Counted from the stretch's first letter, positions 10,654 to 22,848 are shown. The stretch: 64,000 bases of DNA from Dendrobium chrysotoxum (GCA_019925795.1 CM034311.1:14576926-14640925); one strand, 5' to 3'. Notes: generated by a model not told the origin, from the letters alone. Translations and numbers: made by a program.

Positions 10654-12382
10654 TGTTGTAATCCAGGATCCCGAGCACTTGATTTTGATGAGGATAAATA
10701 ATACTTACTGAATTAATATTTTCTTCTTTGACAATTATAAATGTTTATTCTTGTCTATGAGTACTAACATTTTAGGTAAGATACAAACTGCTCAAGACTT
10801 TTGGAGACTCAAGACTGGGTAGAATAGGATGTATAATAACTTGTATTTTTTATTTTTTTTAATTTTTTCTACAAAAGCATGTATGTAAAAGGAGTGACCA
10901 TGCACACACACACAGGGGGACATTTTTTTTTCAAGAAATTTTTTTTAAAAGTAATTCATACTGTACGATTATCAATCGTACTATATGATATGTCATTAAT
11001 ACTCAGGCTAATGGCTAAATTCTGAAAGATTAGTTTTATGAGCTAATCATTTTGTATGATAGGTATCGTACTGTATGATTAGTTTCTTTTCAAAAACCCT
11101 ACCCGCCAGAATAACTTTAGCAAAATTTTAATTTTGATTTTTTAAACTAATCATACTGTATTATTATTTGAAATTTTGCCAAAATTATCCCCCGCAATTA
11201 GGCAATTAGATCTTTATTTCTTAATTACATTTAATCGTACTGTACGATGTCAATCATACTGTACGATGGACAAATGATTTTGGATCGTCCCGTAGATCGT
11301 ACTATACAAAACCACAATTTTTATACTGATCGTCCCGGATGATATTTATATCGTACCGAATGATATACTGAAATGAACTAATCGTATTGTACGAATGGTA
11401 CAGTTGTAGGATGATGGATAGAGGCGAATTTCATTCATCCCATATCAAATGAGTTGAAAATAAAATGATCATCCAGTACGATCTTTGGATCGTACTGTAC
11501 GATGTCCGTAAAATTTGTGAACTGTTTGTTTGTATTCGTACTGGACAAAACTATTTTTGAACTGATTGTACTGTACGAACAGAACCATCAAATTAGAATT
11601 TTTAGGGTTTTTTGAAGCCTAATTCAAAAGGACTTTTTTTAATTATTCATTGAGAAGAGTTGAGGCTGTGGTTGACAAAAGAAGGAACTCTTGAGAAGGA
11701 GCTTTTGGAGAGATCCAAGATTTTTGAGAGGAAGAAGAAGGTGAGCTTGAGCGTGAGGGAGAAGGAGTGTGAGGGTATCACATGGTTGCTCCGAGCTAGC
11801 TTCACGCTTGCTCCTCCTATGGCTTTGGTGAGTCTCAAGAAGTTTCTCTAGGAAGAGAGGCTTCAAGGTCAACATCCTCGAGGTACTCTACCGTCTCTAG
11901 GAAGGAGAAAAAGGAGAAGGTCCATTGTTGTCACCGGGAGGGTGACATAGCGTCTGGTACTCTGCCACACCGGGGAAGGTGAAAGTTTGTCTTGTAAAGC
12001 TTCTCCGCCCTGCCTACTGTAGAGCAAAAGGAGAGTCAACTTTTAGTAGTGCAAATCCCGGAGTGGAGGACTCCGGGGAGTGTACGTAGGTCAAGTGATC
12101 TAACCACTATAAAAATTTATGGTGTGCTTTTTCCATTTTTACCGCACTTTACTTTTCACGTATTTATTTACTGTTTTAATTGCTTGGTGAAAAATCTGAT
12201 CTTGATCTTGTATTATGAAATTTGTAATTGTGTCACCAATATCGTAGTTGTGAACGAATCATTAGCTTTCGCATTCTACTTGTTAAGTTGTTATTTTAAA
12301 AATACAAAAAAAAAAAAGAACTATTTATATTTAATTTTTAAAATACCAATTCACCCCCCTCTTGGCGTATCTCGTACTTTCA
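10654..12382 (+). mobile_element. Copia 1 5' LTR (1729 bp), Sirevirus-like
   Basis: The LTR starts TGTTGTAATCC and ends CGTACTTTCA, two bases before a primer-binding site. The first 120 bp align with the copia 2 LTR (GATTTTGATGA..AAATA, then GAG..CTAACATTTTAGGT). From about 10960 to 11575 there are around a dozen copies of a 15-bp palindrome, consensus ATCGTACTGTACGAT, in the presumed U3. The downstream part (11880-12110) resembles the copia 2 leader, with CTCTGCC, CACACCGGG and GGAGAGTCA motifs. The five bases upstream are TAATG. The matching 3' LTR is not in the window. Confidence 0.85.
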
Positions 12383-12384
12383 AG

Positions 12385-12398
12385 TGGTATCAGAGCGG
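12385..12398 (+). other. Primer-binding site of copia 1 (initiator Met tRNA type)
   Basis: TGGTATCAGAGCGG begins two bases after the LTR end. It is complementary to the 3' end of plant initiator methionine tRNA, the usual primer of Ty1/copia elements. Confidence 0.9.
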
Positions 12399-12441
12399 GG
12401 TTTCAAAATAGTATTTTAGAAAACCTATAAACATAAGATCC

Positions 12442-14270
12442 ATGACACATTTTGGTAACCGTAATACTACAGAGGGTTATTCTATAACCCGTCCACCTTT
12501 ATTTGATAATATACCGTTTGATTTCTGGAAAATTTGCATGTTTATATTTTTATAATCTATAGACTATCGCATGTGGATGTAAGTTCAAGAAGGTTACACT
12601 ATACCATTTCGTATCTTGAATGGCGTTAAAACTGAATATCTTTGAATGAATGGAGCAATGAGGATAGAGAATTCACAAAATTAAATGCTAAATGCTTAAA
12701 TTATTTCTTTTACGTATTAAAATTAGAAGACTATATGCGAGTGTCTACTTGTAGTACTGGTAAGAAAATTTGGGATAGACTGTGTATCACATACGAAGGA
12801 ACTAGTGATGTCAAATAATCTAGGCTAAACATACTGCTACATGATTATGAACTATTCTGCATAAAATCTAGTAAAACTACATATGAAATGTACACTAGAT
12901 TCACCCAGATTGTGACATCTTTGTATGCTTTAGGGAGAGAGTTGTCTAACTCTGAAAAAGTGAATAAAATACTGCAATGTTTGCCTAGCATGTATGATGC
13001 AAAAATTATTGTAATAACTGAGTCCAGAGATTTAAGTGTTTATTCAATTGTCAATTTGCTTGGGTCACTCATTGCCTATGAGCAAGGAGTGAGTCAACGA
13101 CAAAGTGATGCTGGTGAAAAGAAGGGAGTGAATGGTGGCTCTAAAAGTGAATAATTCTGAAAGTGACAGTTCTACAAGTGGAGGAAGATAACGATATAGC
13201 CTTGATGACTCGTTAGTTCAAGAATTTCCTAAAAAGAAAGCATCAGCGTCATCAAAGTAATTGGAACAAAGGTAAAAGCTCCAAGAACACTAAAGTTATA
13301 TCTGACACAATTTACTTTGAGTGCAGGAAACCAGGTCATCTTTGAGCCGATTGCCCCAATGTTAAGACTCATTAAACCAAGGAGAAGGGCGAGGAAAGGT
13401 CAAAATTCAAGAAGGGCAAATTTAAGACACAAAAAGCTTTTTGAGCTGACTCTGCTTCAGAATCACCAGAAGAAGAAGTAGAGGAGGAGGTAACAAATTT
13501 ATGTCTTATGACTAACGATAACCTTGATCAATCAGATCAAGATGAGGTATGTCAACTTTCTTATGATGAACTATTAATTATTTCTGAAAAGATTCATGAC
13601 TCATATAGAAAGTTAAAGAAAATGCATGCTAGTCTTAACACTAAGTTTAGTACTTTATAAAAAGAGCATGCTAGTATAGTTAAAAATTTCTGACTTGGAT
13701 AGAGATCACATGTCCCTGCTTGATAAATTTGATGCATTAAACAAGAAGCATATTGAATTAACTACTACACATGATACCTTGAAGTCATCACATGTTAAAC
13801 TAGAGAATGTTTAAGGAATTTAAGGAATTAGAGGAACTTACATGTGAACTAGATAGAAGTGAGCATACATTGAAATTCAAAATTGTAAGTCTTAATAAAG
13901 AAAATAAATTTCTAAATGTAAAAATTCATGCATTTGAGAATAATAAAATACCTCCCACATTTACTGAGTTTTATAAACCTTCATCATGTGAACCATCTCA
14001 TACAAAATCATCAAAGCATGTTCCATCCAAACCTAAGAATAGGAACTATCACCCCCGTAGATTAGTGAACCCATTTCCTGGTGTTAGGTGCTATTCTTGT
14101 GGCATGCTAGGTCACATAGCCCGCACTTGCATAATTCATCATAGGACACATCTAGTATGGAGACCTAAGCTGCATTCATCACAACATAACATGCATATAT
14201 TTTTTCATACAAGTATAACGTGGAACCCAAACTCAATTGGGTTCCCAAAACTAACCTGTGATTGACATTA
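12442..14270 (+). pseudogene. Copia 1 gag (nucleocapsid polyprotein), disrupted
   Basis: From ATG 12442 the frame reads MTHFGNRNTTEGYSITRPPL, then FDNIPFDFWK, the usual start of Sirevirus Gag. The capsid core follows: RVSTC.TGK.IWDRLCITYEG, then MYTRFTQIVTSLYALGRELS and VNKILQCLPSMYDAKI (12888-13154). A first zinc knuckle near 13317 (FECRKPGHL, stop, ADC) has lost its first Cys. A coiled-coil-like stretch at 13800-13930 leads to an intact second knuckle CYSCGMLGHIARTC at 14091-14132. At least six stops or frameshifts mean no Gag can be made. The chosen start matches the copia 2 start at 32867 in position and sequence. Confidence 0.85.
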
Positions 14271-14303
14271 TAGGGATGCTCTCATAAAAGACCTAGTGAG
14301 AGC

Positions 14304-14935
14304 ATGTGGTATCTAGACAGTGGCTGCTCGAGACATATGACTGGGGATATGAAGCAGTTCGTGACACTGGAGGCTAGGTCAGGAGGCAAGGTGACTTTGG
14401 GAGACAACACCACCAAAAAAGTGGTGGGCTCAGGTATCATTGGAAATTCTAAAAATTTGGTAATTGAAAATATTCTTTTAGTTGATGGTTTAAAGCATAA
14501 TCTTTTAAGTATCAGTCAACTATGTGACAAGGGTTTTGACATAAAGTTTCTTTCTAACAAATGCATGATTAGCTTAAATGATACACTTATGTTAGAAGGA
14601 AAACGTATAAATAATGTCTATATGTTAGATTTAAGCTGCATTGAAAACTTAAACCCTTTATGTCTAAAAATAATAGTTGATGACTCTTGGCTATGGCATA
14701 GGAGACTATATCATGCTAGCATGAAAACACTTAGGAATATCACTCAGAAAGACCTAGTTAGAGGCATACCTAAGTTAGACTTTACTAAGGACCATCTATG
14801 TAATGCCTGTCAATTAGGAAAATAAGTAAAAGCATCATTTCATTCAATCAAGGATATCAACACCACTAGGCCACTAGAAACTCTCCACATGGACCTATTC
14901 GAACCTGTTATTATAGCTAGCCTAGGAGGGAAATT
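14304..14935 (+). pseudogene. Copia 1 protease, GAG-pre-integrase and start of integrase (cut by gap)
   Basis: The ORF at 14304-14825 begins MWYLDSGCSRHMTGD, the aspartic protease active site (DSG). VTLGDNTTKKVVGSGII and LVDGLKHNLLSISQLCDKGF follow. The GAG-pre-integrase domain reads DSWLWHRRLYHASMKTLRNI and ends CNACQLGK, then stop. The integrase start LETLHMDLFEPV..ASLGGK runs into the N block at 14936. This frame is better preserved than the equivalent in copia 2. Reverse transcriptase and the 3' LTR would lie in or beyond the gap, but the sequence after it is an unrelated element. Confidence 0.9.
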
Positions 14936-15435
14936 NNNNNNNNNNNNNNNNNNNNNNNNNNNNNNNNNNNNNNNNNNNNNNNNNNNNNNNNNNNNNNNNN
15001 NNNNNNNNNNNNNNNNNNNNNNNNNNNNNNNNNNNNNNNNNNNNNNNNNNNNNNNNNNNNNNNNNNNNNNNNNNNNNNNNNNNNNNNNNNNNNNNNNNNN
15101 NNNNNNNNNNNNNNNNNNNNNNNNNNNNNNNNNNNNNNNNNNNNNNNNNNNNNNNNNNNNNNNNNNNNNNNNNNNNNNNNNNNNNNNNNNNNNNNNNNNN
15201 NNNNNNNNNNNNNNNNNNNNNNNNNNNNNNNNNNNNNNNNNNNNNNNNNNNNNNNNNNNNNNNNNNNNNNNNNNNNNNNNNNNNNNNNNNNNNNNNNNNN
15301 NNNNNNNNNNNNNNNNNNNNNNNNNNNNNNNNNNNNNNNNNNNNNNNNNNNNNNNNNNNNNNNNNNNNNNNNNNNNNNNNNNNNNNNNNNNNNNNNNNNN
15401 NNNNNNNNNNNNNNNNNNNNNNNNNNNNNNNNNNN
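14936..15435. other. Assembly gap, exactly 500 N
   Basis: A run of exactly 500 N, a conventional placeholder length rather than a measured gap. Copia 1 integrase lies to its left and element A to its right. The two sides are not contiguous parts of one element, so order and distance across the gap are unproven. Confidence 0.99.
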
Positions 15436-16131
15436 TAGGATCTTCCCAGACTCCAGTCCCTAGGATCTATTCTAGACCCTAGGATTCCTTTAAGCTGATC
15501 TGGACTCCAGGACCTATTCTAAACCCTAGGATTCTTCTAGATCAATCTAAGCTTCAATTAAATCTAGAATTAATTCAAACCCAATCATTCAAACTCAAAA
15601 TTCAGTTCAAAACCAGAAATCCAGATCAAATTCTAAGGCCAAAGGCCTAAGTCCTAAAAGCCTTTTCCAGTGAATCTTTAAATATTTCAAAACCCTATCA
15701 AATGACCTCTGATTCAAGGTCTGTCTATTCCACACTGATGTGACATGTCTCTAGAGACAACCCTCTAAATTTGAGCTCATTCTGAGGTCTCTAACCCCAG
15801 AAACTGAATTGAAATCCAAAGGCTGTAAAACCTTCAAATATTTATAGTCTATGCTACTGGATCTGCCACCTAGTGGATTTTGATCCTGGAGCTTTCTCCA
15901 AAGCCTCCAATCACCTCCAGACCCTTGATTATAACTCATTGAGTAATAAACTGTATTTTGTTGGACTCAGTTTGACCCTTAGTCGACCAGGGGTCAAAAT
16001 GACCAAAATACCCCTATGAGGTGTAAATGGTCACCTGAACCAAATAAGCTCTAAATCAAATGTAGTCCCTTCAGTAAGTTTCAAATATTAAACCAAACCT
16101 TTTGGACCCACTTCAGCCCCTAGGTCAACCT

Positions 16132-16932
16132 GGTTGACCAAGTCAACCTAGTTTGACCAAATAAGCCTTTATGGGTCAAAATACGTCATTTTGACCAAAT
16201 AGCCTCCCCAGACCTTGGGACCACCTCCATTGGTCTCCAAATATCATGTCAAATCTGTTGAACCCATTTCCAGACCCTGGACCCACCTGGTTGACCAAGT
16301 CAACCAGGGTTGACCTAAATGGCCCATTAAGGCCCCAAATAGGTCATTTTGACCAAATGACTTCTCCAAACCTTGAGACCACCACCAATAGACTCAGAAT
16401 ATCATCCTGAATTGGTTGTACCCAATCCATGATCTTGGGTCGACCTGGTTGACCAAGTCAACCTAGTTGACCCATTAAGCTCATTAAGGGCCTAAATAGG
16501 ACATTTAACCCAGATGACCATTTTGATCCTTCAAAATATCTCCACTAGACTCCAAACATCAAATCAAATTCATTGAGCCCAACTCTTGGCTCTGGGTCAA
16601 CCTGGTTGACCAAGTCAACCTAAGTTGACCACTTTAACCCTTAAGCTTTTACACATTAAATCAAACCTTAATCAATTTCAAATTTATTCAAATTAATCTA
16701 ATCACCCTCCTTAGGGATTTAAGTTTGATTAGACCTTTGACCTAGTCAATAGTTGACTTGGTCAACTAAGTCTAAGTCTGGTCGAAATTGATTTTGTTTG
16801 AGTCAAAATCATTTCAATCATCTAAACTTAACTCCTCTAAATCTCCAAACCCTCAATTCACCCTCTTTGATGTCTTGAACATTCCCAAGTTTACCATGAG
16901 TTAAGTTTTGGTCAAAGTTGACCAAGTCAACT
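16132..16932 (+). repeat. Six W-box palindromes at about 157-bp spacing in element A
   Basis: GGTTGACCAAGTCAACC occurs at 16132, 16289, 16447 and 16604. AGTTGACTTGGTCAACT lies at 16751 and AGTTGACCAAGTCAACT at 16916. All have perfect 7-bp arms. The first four sit in roughly 157-bp tandem units that also contain ACCACC..TTGG and AAAATAGGTCATTTTGACCA. Element B keeps only two clear copies (36603, 36759). TTGAC(C/T) is the WRKY-binding core (established). Its position upstream of the presumed transcription start fits a U3 enhancer (inference). Confidence 0.75.
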
Positions 16933-18361
16933 AAAACCCAAGCTTGGTCAAACTTAACTCAATTGAATCAAATCAAGGTTTATGATTTAATCAAACCCTC
17001 TAAAATGTTAAAATCATTCTATTACATACCTTGAGTCATCTTAAACTCATTGCAAGTCAAATCATGCATTATTTGACTTGGTCAAACTCTTACATTTGGT
17101 CAAATCATTTTAAACCCCTTCCATATGCCTTCAAGCTCAATCTTTAGGCTTTAGATTTTCTTTAATTCATTATTCTAGCACTCAATCCCCTCCCCATGCC
17201 ACCTCAGCATCCACATGGCATAGGGACCAGTCAAACGGTCAAATCAAGGGATTAGAGTAGTCAAACTTGGTCAAATGACCTCCTAAGCCTAATCTCCTCT
17301 AACCTAAATCCCTCCAGCAACTTTAACAAACTCTGGAAGCTTCCTAAAACTTATCCTAGCCTTTAGATCAGGATCCTAAGGCCCCCATCATTCCACATGT
17401 CCAAATGAAGACAAAGCACCTTTCCATGTGGATGTCCTTGTGTACCTTGATCCCCTCTGCTCCCAACTACCCCCTTTACACTTGGCAACATCAGGGTAAG
17501 TTTCTAAAGCCATCAAGACCGTCCAATTAGCTTGTGGACGTTTGAATAGGGGGAAATCCCCATTGAGAGATTCATTCGAACCCTAGCCCTCTCTCACTTA
17601 ACTCCAGCTCTCAAGTCCTACTCTCAGTTGGTTCGAGCTTTCCAGATATCCTCCACTTATTTCCATCCCAAACCAGCCGGTCAAAGCCGCTGCCGGCAAG
17701 CTTCCCGATGAGCTCAAGTCAAGATCCGTCCAAGCCTCGAGATGACCGATCAAGACGTTTTCGAGCTTGGATTTCTTCTACACATTTGAGCGAGGACAGT
17801 CTACAAGCTCAGAGATTCAAAAAATTTTCAAATCCATCGGTTAGTTTCTCCTAAAACTCTAAACCTAGGTTAGCACACTTAGGAGAAATTAGCATTTTAT
17901 TAAGTGCTTATTTAATATTTTAAAAACGTCCACATAGTTTCTGTTCATGAGTTTAATTTAGGTTCAAAATTTTATCAGATTTTATCCATTATATTGAGAG
18001 AACGAGCCGAATCTTTAATCCCAGGTCTGGTTTCATTAACGCATGAACTGGGCATTATTTGAGCCGTTGATTTTAAGATCAACGGCTCTGATCGAGCCTT
18101 CCCGTGGAATATTCAAACTGCGTCGTTTCATCCGCTGTATTGATCTCCGTCCAGATCTATTTGGACCGTTGATCAAAACTGCGGGATTGAAATCCCGCCG
18201 TTTGATCTCTCCACGCGAAGCCAGAACCGCGGATCAAATCTCGTCCATTGATTCTTTAAGACGGATGATCCAGCGGCGGGCGATACTCGCTGCCGCGGAT
18301 AAGTGAAAACGCATGGGACCCATGCGTTTTCCAATCATCAGGAAATGATTGCCCGCCGCCG

Positions 18362-18463
18362 CCATGTTTTGGATCGGCCTACCACACGTCGCCACGCGTA
18401 CCAGCGCCGCCGCCGTGTTTTGGATCGGCCTACCACACGTCGCCACGTGTACCAGCGCCGCCG
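18362..18463 (+). repeat. GC-rich 51-bp tandem duplication in element A
   Basis: Two adjacent copies of a 51-bp unit containing TGTTTTGGATCGGCC, TACCACACGTCGCCACG and GTACCAGCGCCGCC differ at only a few positions. They are embedded in otherwise very AT-rich DNA. Element B has a single diverged equivalent near 38290. Confidence 0.75.
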
Positions 18464-18469
18464 CCGCCG

Positions 18470-19440
18470 TTTAAAATTTTAAATTAATTTTAAATTTAGT
18501 ATTTTTTAACTATTTAAAAATCTAGAAAGTTATAAAAATTATTAAAAAAATTAATTTTAAATTATAAAATTTTATATTATATATTATAATTCTTATAAAA
18601 TTAAATACTTCAATTTAAAATTAATATTATTTTAAATATATTTTAAATCATGTTAAATATTAAACTTTAATTCCTTTAAATTTAAAATTTTAATTAAATA
18701 ATAATTAAATTATTATATAATATTTTTTTTTATAAAAAAAAATTATTTTTTTAAGTATTCATCTTAAAAAAAAAAAAATTTATTCGAGATATTTATTTGC
18801 ATTTTTTTAGTTAATTCAAAGTATACTATACATATACAAATTTATATATATGTATACAATCTTTAATTAATTAACGATTTAAACATGTAATTAATGTTTA
18901 TTTAAGATTGATTTTAAATACAAGTTAAATAACTTTAAAATTTCAGAAATATTAAGTTTTAAATTAATTTGATTTAAAATTCATTTGATTATTAATTAGT
19001 TTAAAATTTGATTTTGAAATTCATTTAAATAGCTAAAACTTTAAAAATTTAAAATAAATTCAAATAAAATAAAAAAAATACAAATGATACATTAAATTTT
19101 TCAGAAAATTAAGAATTCTAATTTAAAATTATTTTAAGATTTAAAAACTTAATTCATTTTAATTACTTAAATATTTTAATATTTAAATAATATTTAATTG
19201 AATATTATATTAAATATTTTGAAATTTAAATGTTATTTTAAATAATTCTTAAATATTAGAGAACCTCTCAAGTATTTTAAAATTAATTTAAGTATATTTT
19301 TAAATTATTTTAATTTTAAAACCTATTTATATATATATAGTAATATATATCTATATGTATATTTCAAAGTTATTTTAAAATTATATTTATTTAAATTTTG
19401 ATCATTGAGAGGTCCTTTGAAATTTCAAACCTAGATTGAG
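18470..19440. other. AT-rich, gene-free tract of element A
   Basis: Nearly pure A/T sequence with TTTAAAATTAATTT-like low-complexity repeats and a short TATATA run near 19330. Element B has the same tract at 38360-39340. No gene is present. Confidence 0.7.
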
Positions 19441-20682
19441 CTTGATTGAATAGAATTTGTGGAGAACGATGATTAATCAATGAATAATTACTTTATTAAT
19501 TATTCATTGATTAATCCTTTATTTAATTGAGCTTTAAATTGATTTGCATGTTTAGGATATACACACACCACTTAGTTTAAGGCTCTCCTAGATTTAGGAT
19601 TTGATTGTATTGCATGTTATTTATGCATTTGCCAAGGGTTAGTTGAACTTAATTAAAGCCTATTAAACTTAGTGACATTATTAAGGACAATAATTAAGGA
19701 CTTTGGTTAGAGAATTTAGAATAACTCTAATAATTATGATACACTTAAAATTGACTTAAAACTCAAACCATTTGAACATAGTGACACCCTCAGCTCATAG
19801 GAAAATACCCACTGGATTTTGAAATCATAAGCCCCTTAATTAATTTAATCAAAATTAACCCTTAATTAAGCCATCAAACCTTCCAGAAATTGTAATAAAT
19901 CCAATTTAAATCCATAAATTACAAATAATATCTCAAACTGACCAGAATTGAACACTTAATCAATGAAAAATAAAAGCCCTTTGACTGGAATTCAAAATTA
20001 AGTTTAATTTAAGTTTAATTGAAATTTAATATTTAATTAATGTAATTAATTAAAAATAATTAAAAATTCCAAAAATTTCTCAAACACTTGGGATCACTCC
20101 TTAGGTCATTCCTGACCTTTGGAGTTGATTTCAAGGAGTTTGGAGGTCATTTGGATTCAAATCCTAAAAAGGGCCTTAATTAAATAATTTTAAAAATTCA
20201 ATAAATACTCAAAACTTCAAAAATTCATAACTAATTCAAATAAACTCCAAATTGAGCAAACTCAAAGGCATACAACTCATCTTAAGGTCTAATATTTATT
20301 AAAAATGTTAAGTTTCCAGAAATCAATCAAATTTGAAAAGGTCAACTTTTGGTCAAACTTAGTTCAAATTCAAGTCAAAACTTCTAACCTTCATAATAAA
20401 ATGTAGAAAAATTCAATTTCAGTGTACTTACTATCTAACTGATCGTATTAAGGTTTAGTATTTTAATAAAATATTAAATTTTCAGAAAACCCTTTAAATC
20501 AAAAAGTTAACTTTTAACCCTTAAATTAAATCATTAAAATAATCCAAAATATTCCCAAAATTCAATAAATCCTCAAAAATTCCAAAAAACACTAATTCAA
20601 ACTTAAAACCAGCAATCAATAAATTTGAATAAAATTTATTAACTCTCAAATATTAATTAAACTTAAATCTCTTAATTATACC

Positions 20683-20780
20683 GGGTACCACTACGTAACC
20701 AGGCCTACGAGACTATTAAATTAGCCCCAAGGAAGGTGAAATAAACTTCACAGCCTTGGTGTGCAACAAAGGTGGTACCC
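20683..20780 (+). other. Conserved stem-loop H1 of element A (multi-branched)
   Basis: GGGTACCAC (20683-20691) pairs perfectly with GTGGTACCC (20772-20780). Inside are a GTGAA/TTCAC stem and a weaker GACT/AGCC stem. Element B has the equivalent at 40641-40739, where the closing stem has one G-T wobble and the inner stem is perfect GGCT/AGCC. Most of the sequence between the arms is also conserved. Confidence 0.55.
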
Positions 20781-21483
20781 CATAAACAATTAAAATCAAA
20801 TTTAAAATTAATTTCAAGTTAATAAGATTTAAATTCAAATTAAATCTCCCTCAAGTCTTTCAACCAACCAGAACTTTAAATAACTTCAATCAAATGCCTA
20901 TTTAGGATATATCAAAGCCACACAGCCTACCTCACACACTTTAGATGGTTTGCTAGGACAACCAACTCTAGTCTTAGGCTAGGCCGGTGTTTACTTTTCT
21001 GCTACTTGCGTGTGCCGGGTTTTCTGTGGTTTTCATTGCATGTTGGTTGCTAGATTTAAGTAATTAATGTTAATGTGATTGTTTATTTATTTACTACACT
21101 CTGTGATGTAAATGATTGTGTGTTAGATCTACCCTTAGGATATGGATGATTTATACTAATCTAATCTTATGCAGGTGTCCATGTTCATACATGACATTTA
21201 AAATTAAATGGGGCAAAATCATAATTATTAAATTGCACAGGTGCTAAGCATGCTAAGACCCCCTTTAAAACTAAAAGAGCATGACCAAGTGTGGCTGGTT
21301 TGAGTATTTTTAATTTTTTAATGTATAACTGCTTGGGATGTAAATATAACTGCCGATTATTAGGATAACCCTGCAGGTGATTGAGTCTAGATTTTTCAAT
21401 TTTAATTAATGTAATTTGAGATGATATTTGAGTTGTAAATATTAAGTGCTTTGAGATTGGGATGTTTAAACATCCAATTTGGA

Positions 21484-21615
21484 ATCCAAAGAGAAAGGAA
21501 CATCCTTTAGGGGAGAGTTCCTATCCATTTGGAGATCCAAATTATGATGAAATTTAAATATCTAAATAGAAAAGATAACACCCCTATTAGGGGGAGTTTC
21601 TTTTCATTTGGATAT
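21484..21615 (+). other. Two tandem long hairpins H2 and H3 of element A
   Basis: H2 (21485-21534) pairs CCAAA with TTTGG and AGGAAC with GTTCCT, closing on TCC/GGGGA. H3 (21558-21615) pairs ATATCTAAAT with ATTTGGATAT (one wobble), AAAGA with TCTTT, AAC with GTT and CCCCT with AGGGG. Element B carries both in the same order (41469-41513 and 41541-41595) with different stem sequences that still pair. Confidence 0.65.
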
Positions 21616-22848
21616 CCAGACCCGACGATTCAAGGAGTTCCAAGAAGACGAAGAAGTGAAGAATGAGAAGCATCTTAATTTCAAAGTCACTTGAGTCTTA
21701 GGAGTAGAATCCGGGTTGTAGTCAGTGGTACCCGGCCACTTTACTTTCCTGCAGACCATGGGTTGTATAATTAAGGGCACTTGCCTATGGACTTTCATTT
21801 TGAATATTTAATTAATTATTTAATTAATTTGATTGATGTGATGATTGCGATTAGGGACCAGCATGCTTTTAGTAATTTATTTGGCGCTCTTGCATGTCGA
21901 TTTTAATTTAGCCTGGAACCCGATCGGAGGCTCGTGAGGGTACGGTCATTAACTATTTTTATTTTAACTAAAATTTAAAAACTTTAGGCTTAGATAGAAA
22001 CTCTAACAATTTTAAGAAGTAAGCCCGGACTCGCCGGGGGTTTTTGATGCATTCATATTGACTTTTCTCATCCGTGTTAGGCACCTCCCCGCCTGCGGGT
22101 TTTGGCAGACCACCTGACCTATTAGGGTGCAGTTCTGTCCAATGGGATGTTATGCAATCTCTAGGATAAAACCTATTTTTTAAGCCTGATTTTAAAATTG
22201 CTTCATTTTGTTTTAAGCATTTCATCGAGTCAACTAGCATGCATCGCATTAGTAACAAATTAAAATTGAGTCTAATTCTTAATTACATTTTTATTCAGAC
22301 ATTTCACCCAATATATGTTAAGGGGTCAATTAGGATCTGCTCTAGATGTCGACCCCAACTCCTCAAACTCAATCTTAAATAACATCCTTAACCACTCTTT
22401 CATCAAGACTTTGACTCATGGTTTTTAAAAGCGTTTAGGTGGTTTAGCTGACACCACAATCCAGGCCGGGGTAAGTCCAGGATTGCATCGCATTAGCTAG
22501 GTTCTAGGTCACTAATTCTCAGTACCCATTTTAGACTTAGGTTCTGAGGCATGTCTTCAATCTTAAGACCTCAATCTTCCGGGAATCTGATTCCCACCTT
22601 CTAATAAAATTGACCACTTAAACATTAAATCCCTTTCAATCAAATTCAAGCCCAACACTTAGGATAGTTTGGGGTGTTTCTGAAGTAATTCAGAATCTCA
22701 AAACACCTCCTACCCTTCTTTCTTTGACTCCAGAAATAAGTGTTCAATCTTGAACCAGTCCCTGTTGAATTTCCAACCCTTAACCTCCTTTGATATCAAT
22801 CTTTGAATTCTTAAATAAAATTCGTATCGCTATTTTAATCGAGAGTGT

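Noticed and set aside
11639..11875. ORFs on both strands in the copia 1 LTR
   Set aside because: Lie in the LTR leader; mirror frames without motifs.
14889..15482. 197-codon ORF spanning the N block
   Set aside because: Created by reading through N; only the first residues (copia integrase start) are real.
18043..18446. ORFs on both strands in the GC-rich block of element A
   Set aside because: Not conserved in element B; explained by local GC content and a tandem duplication.
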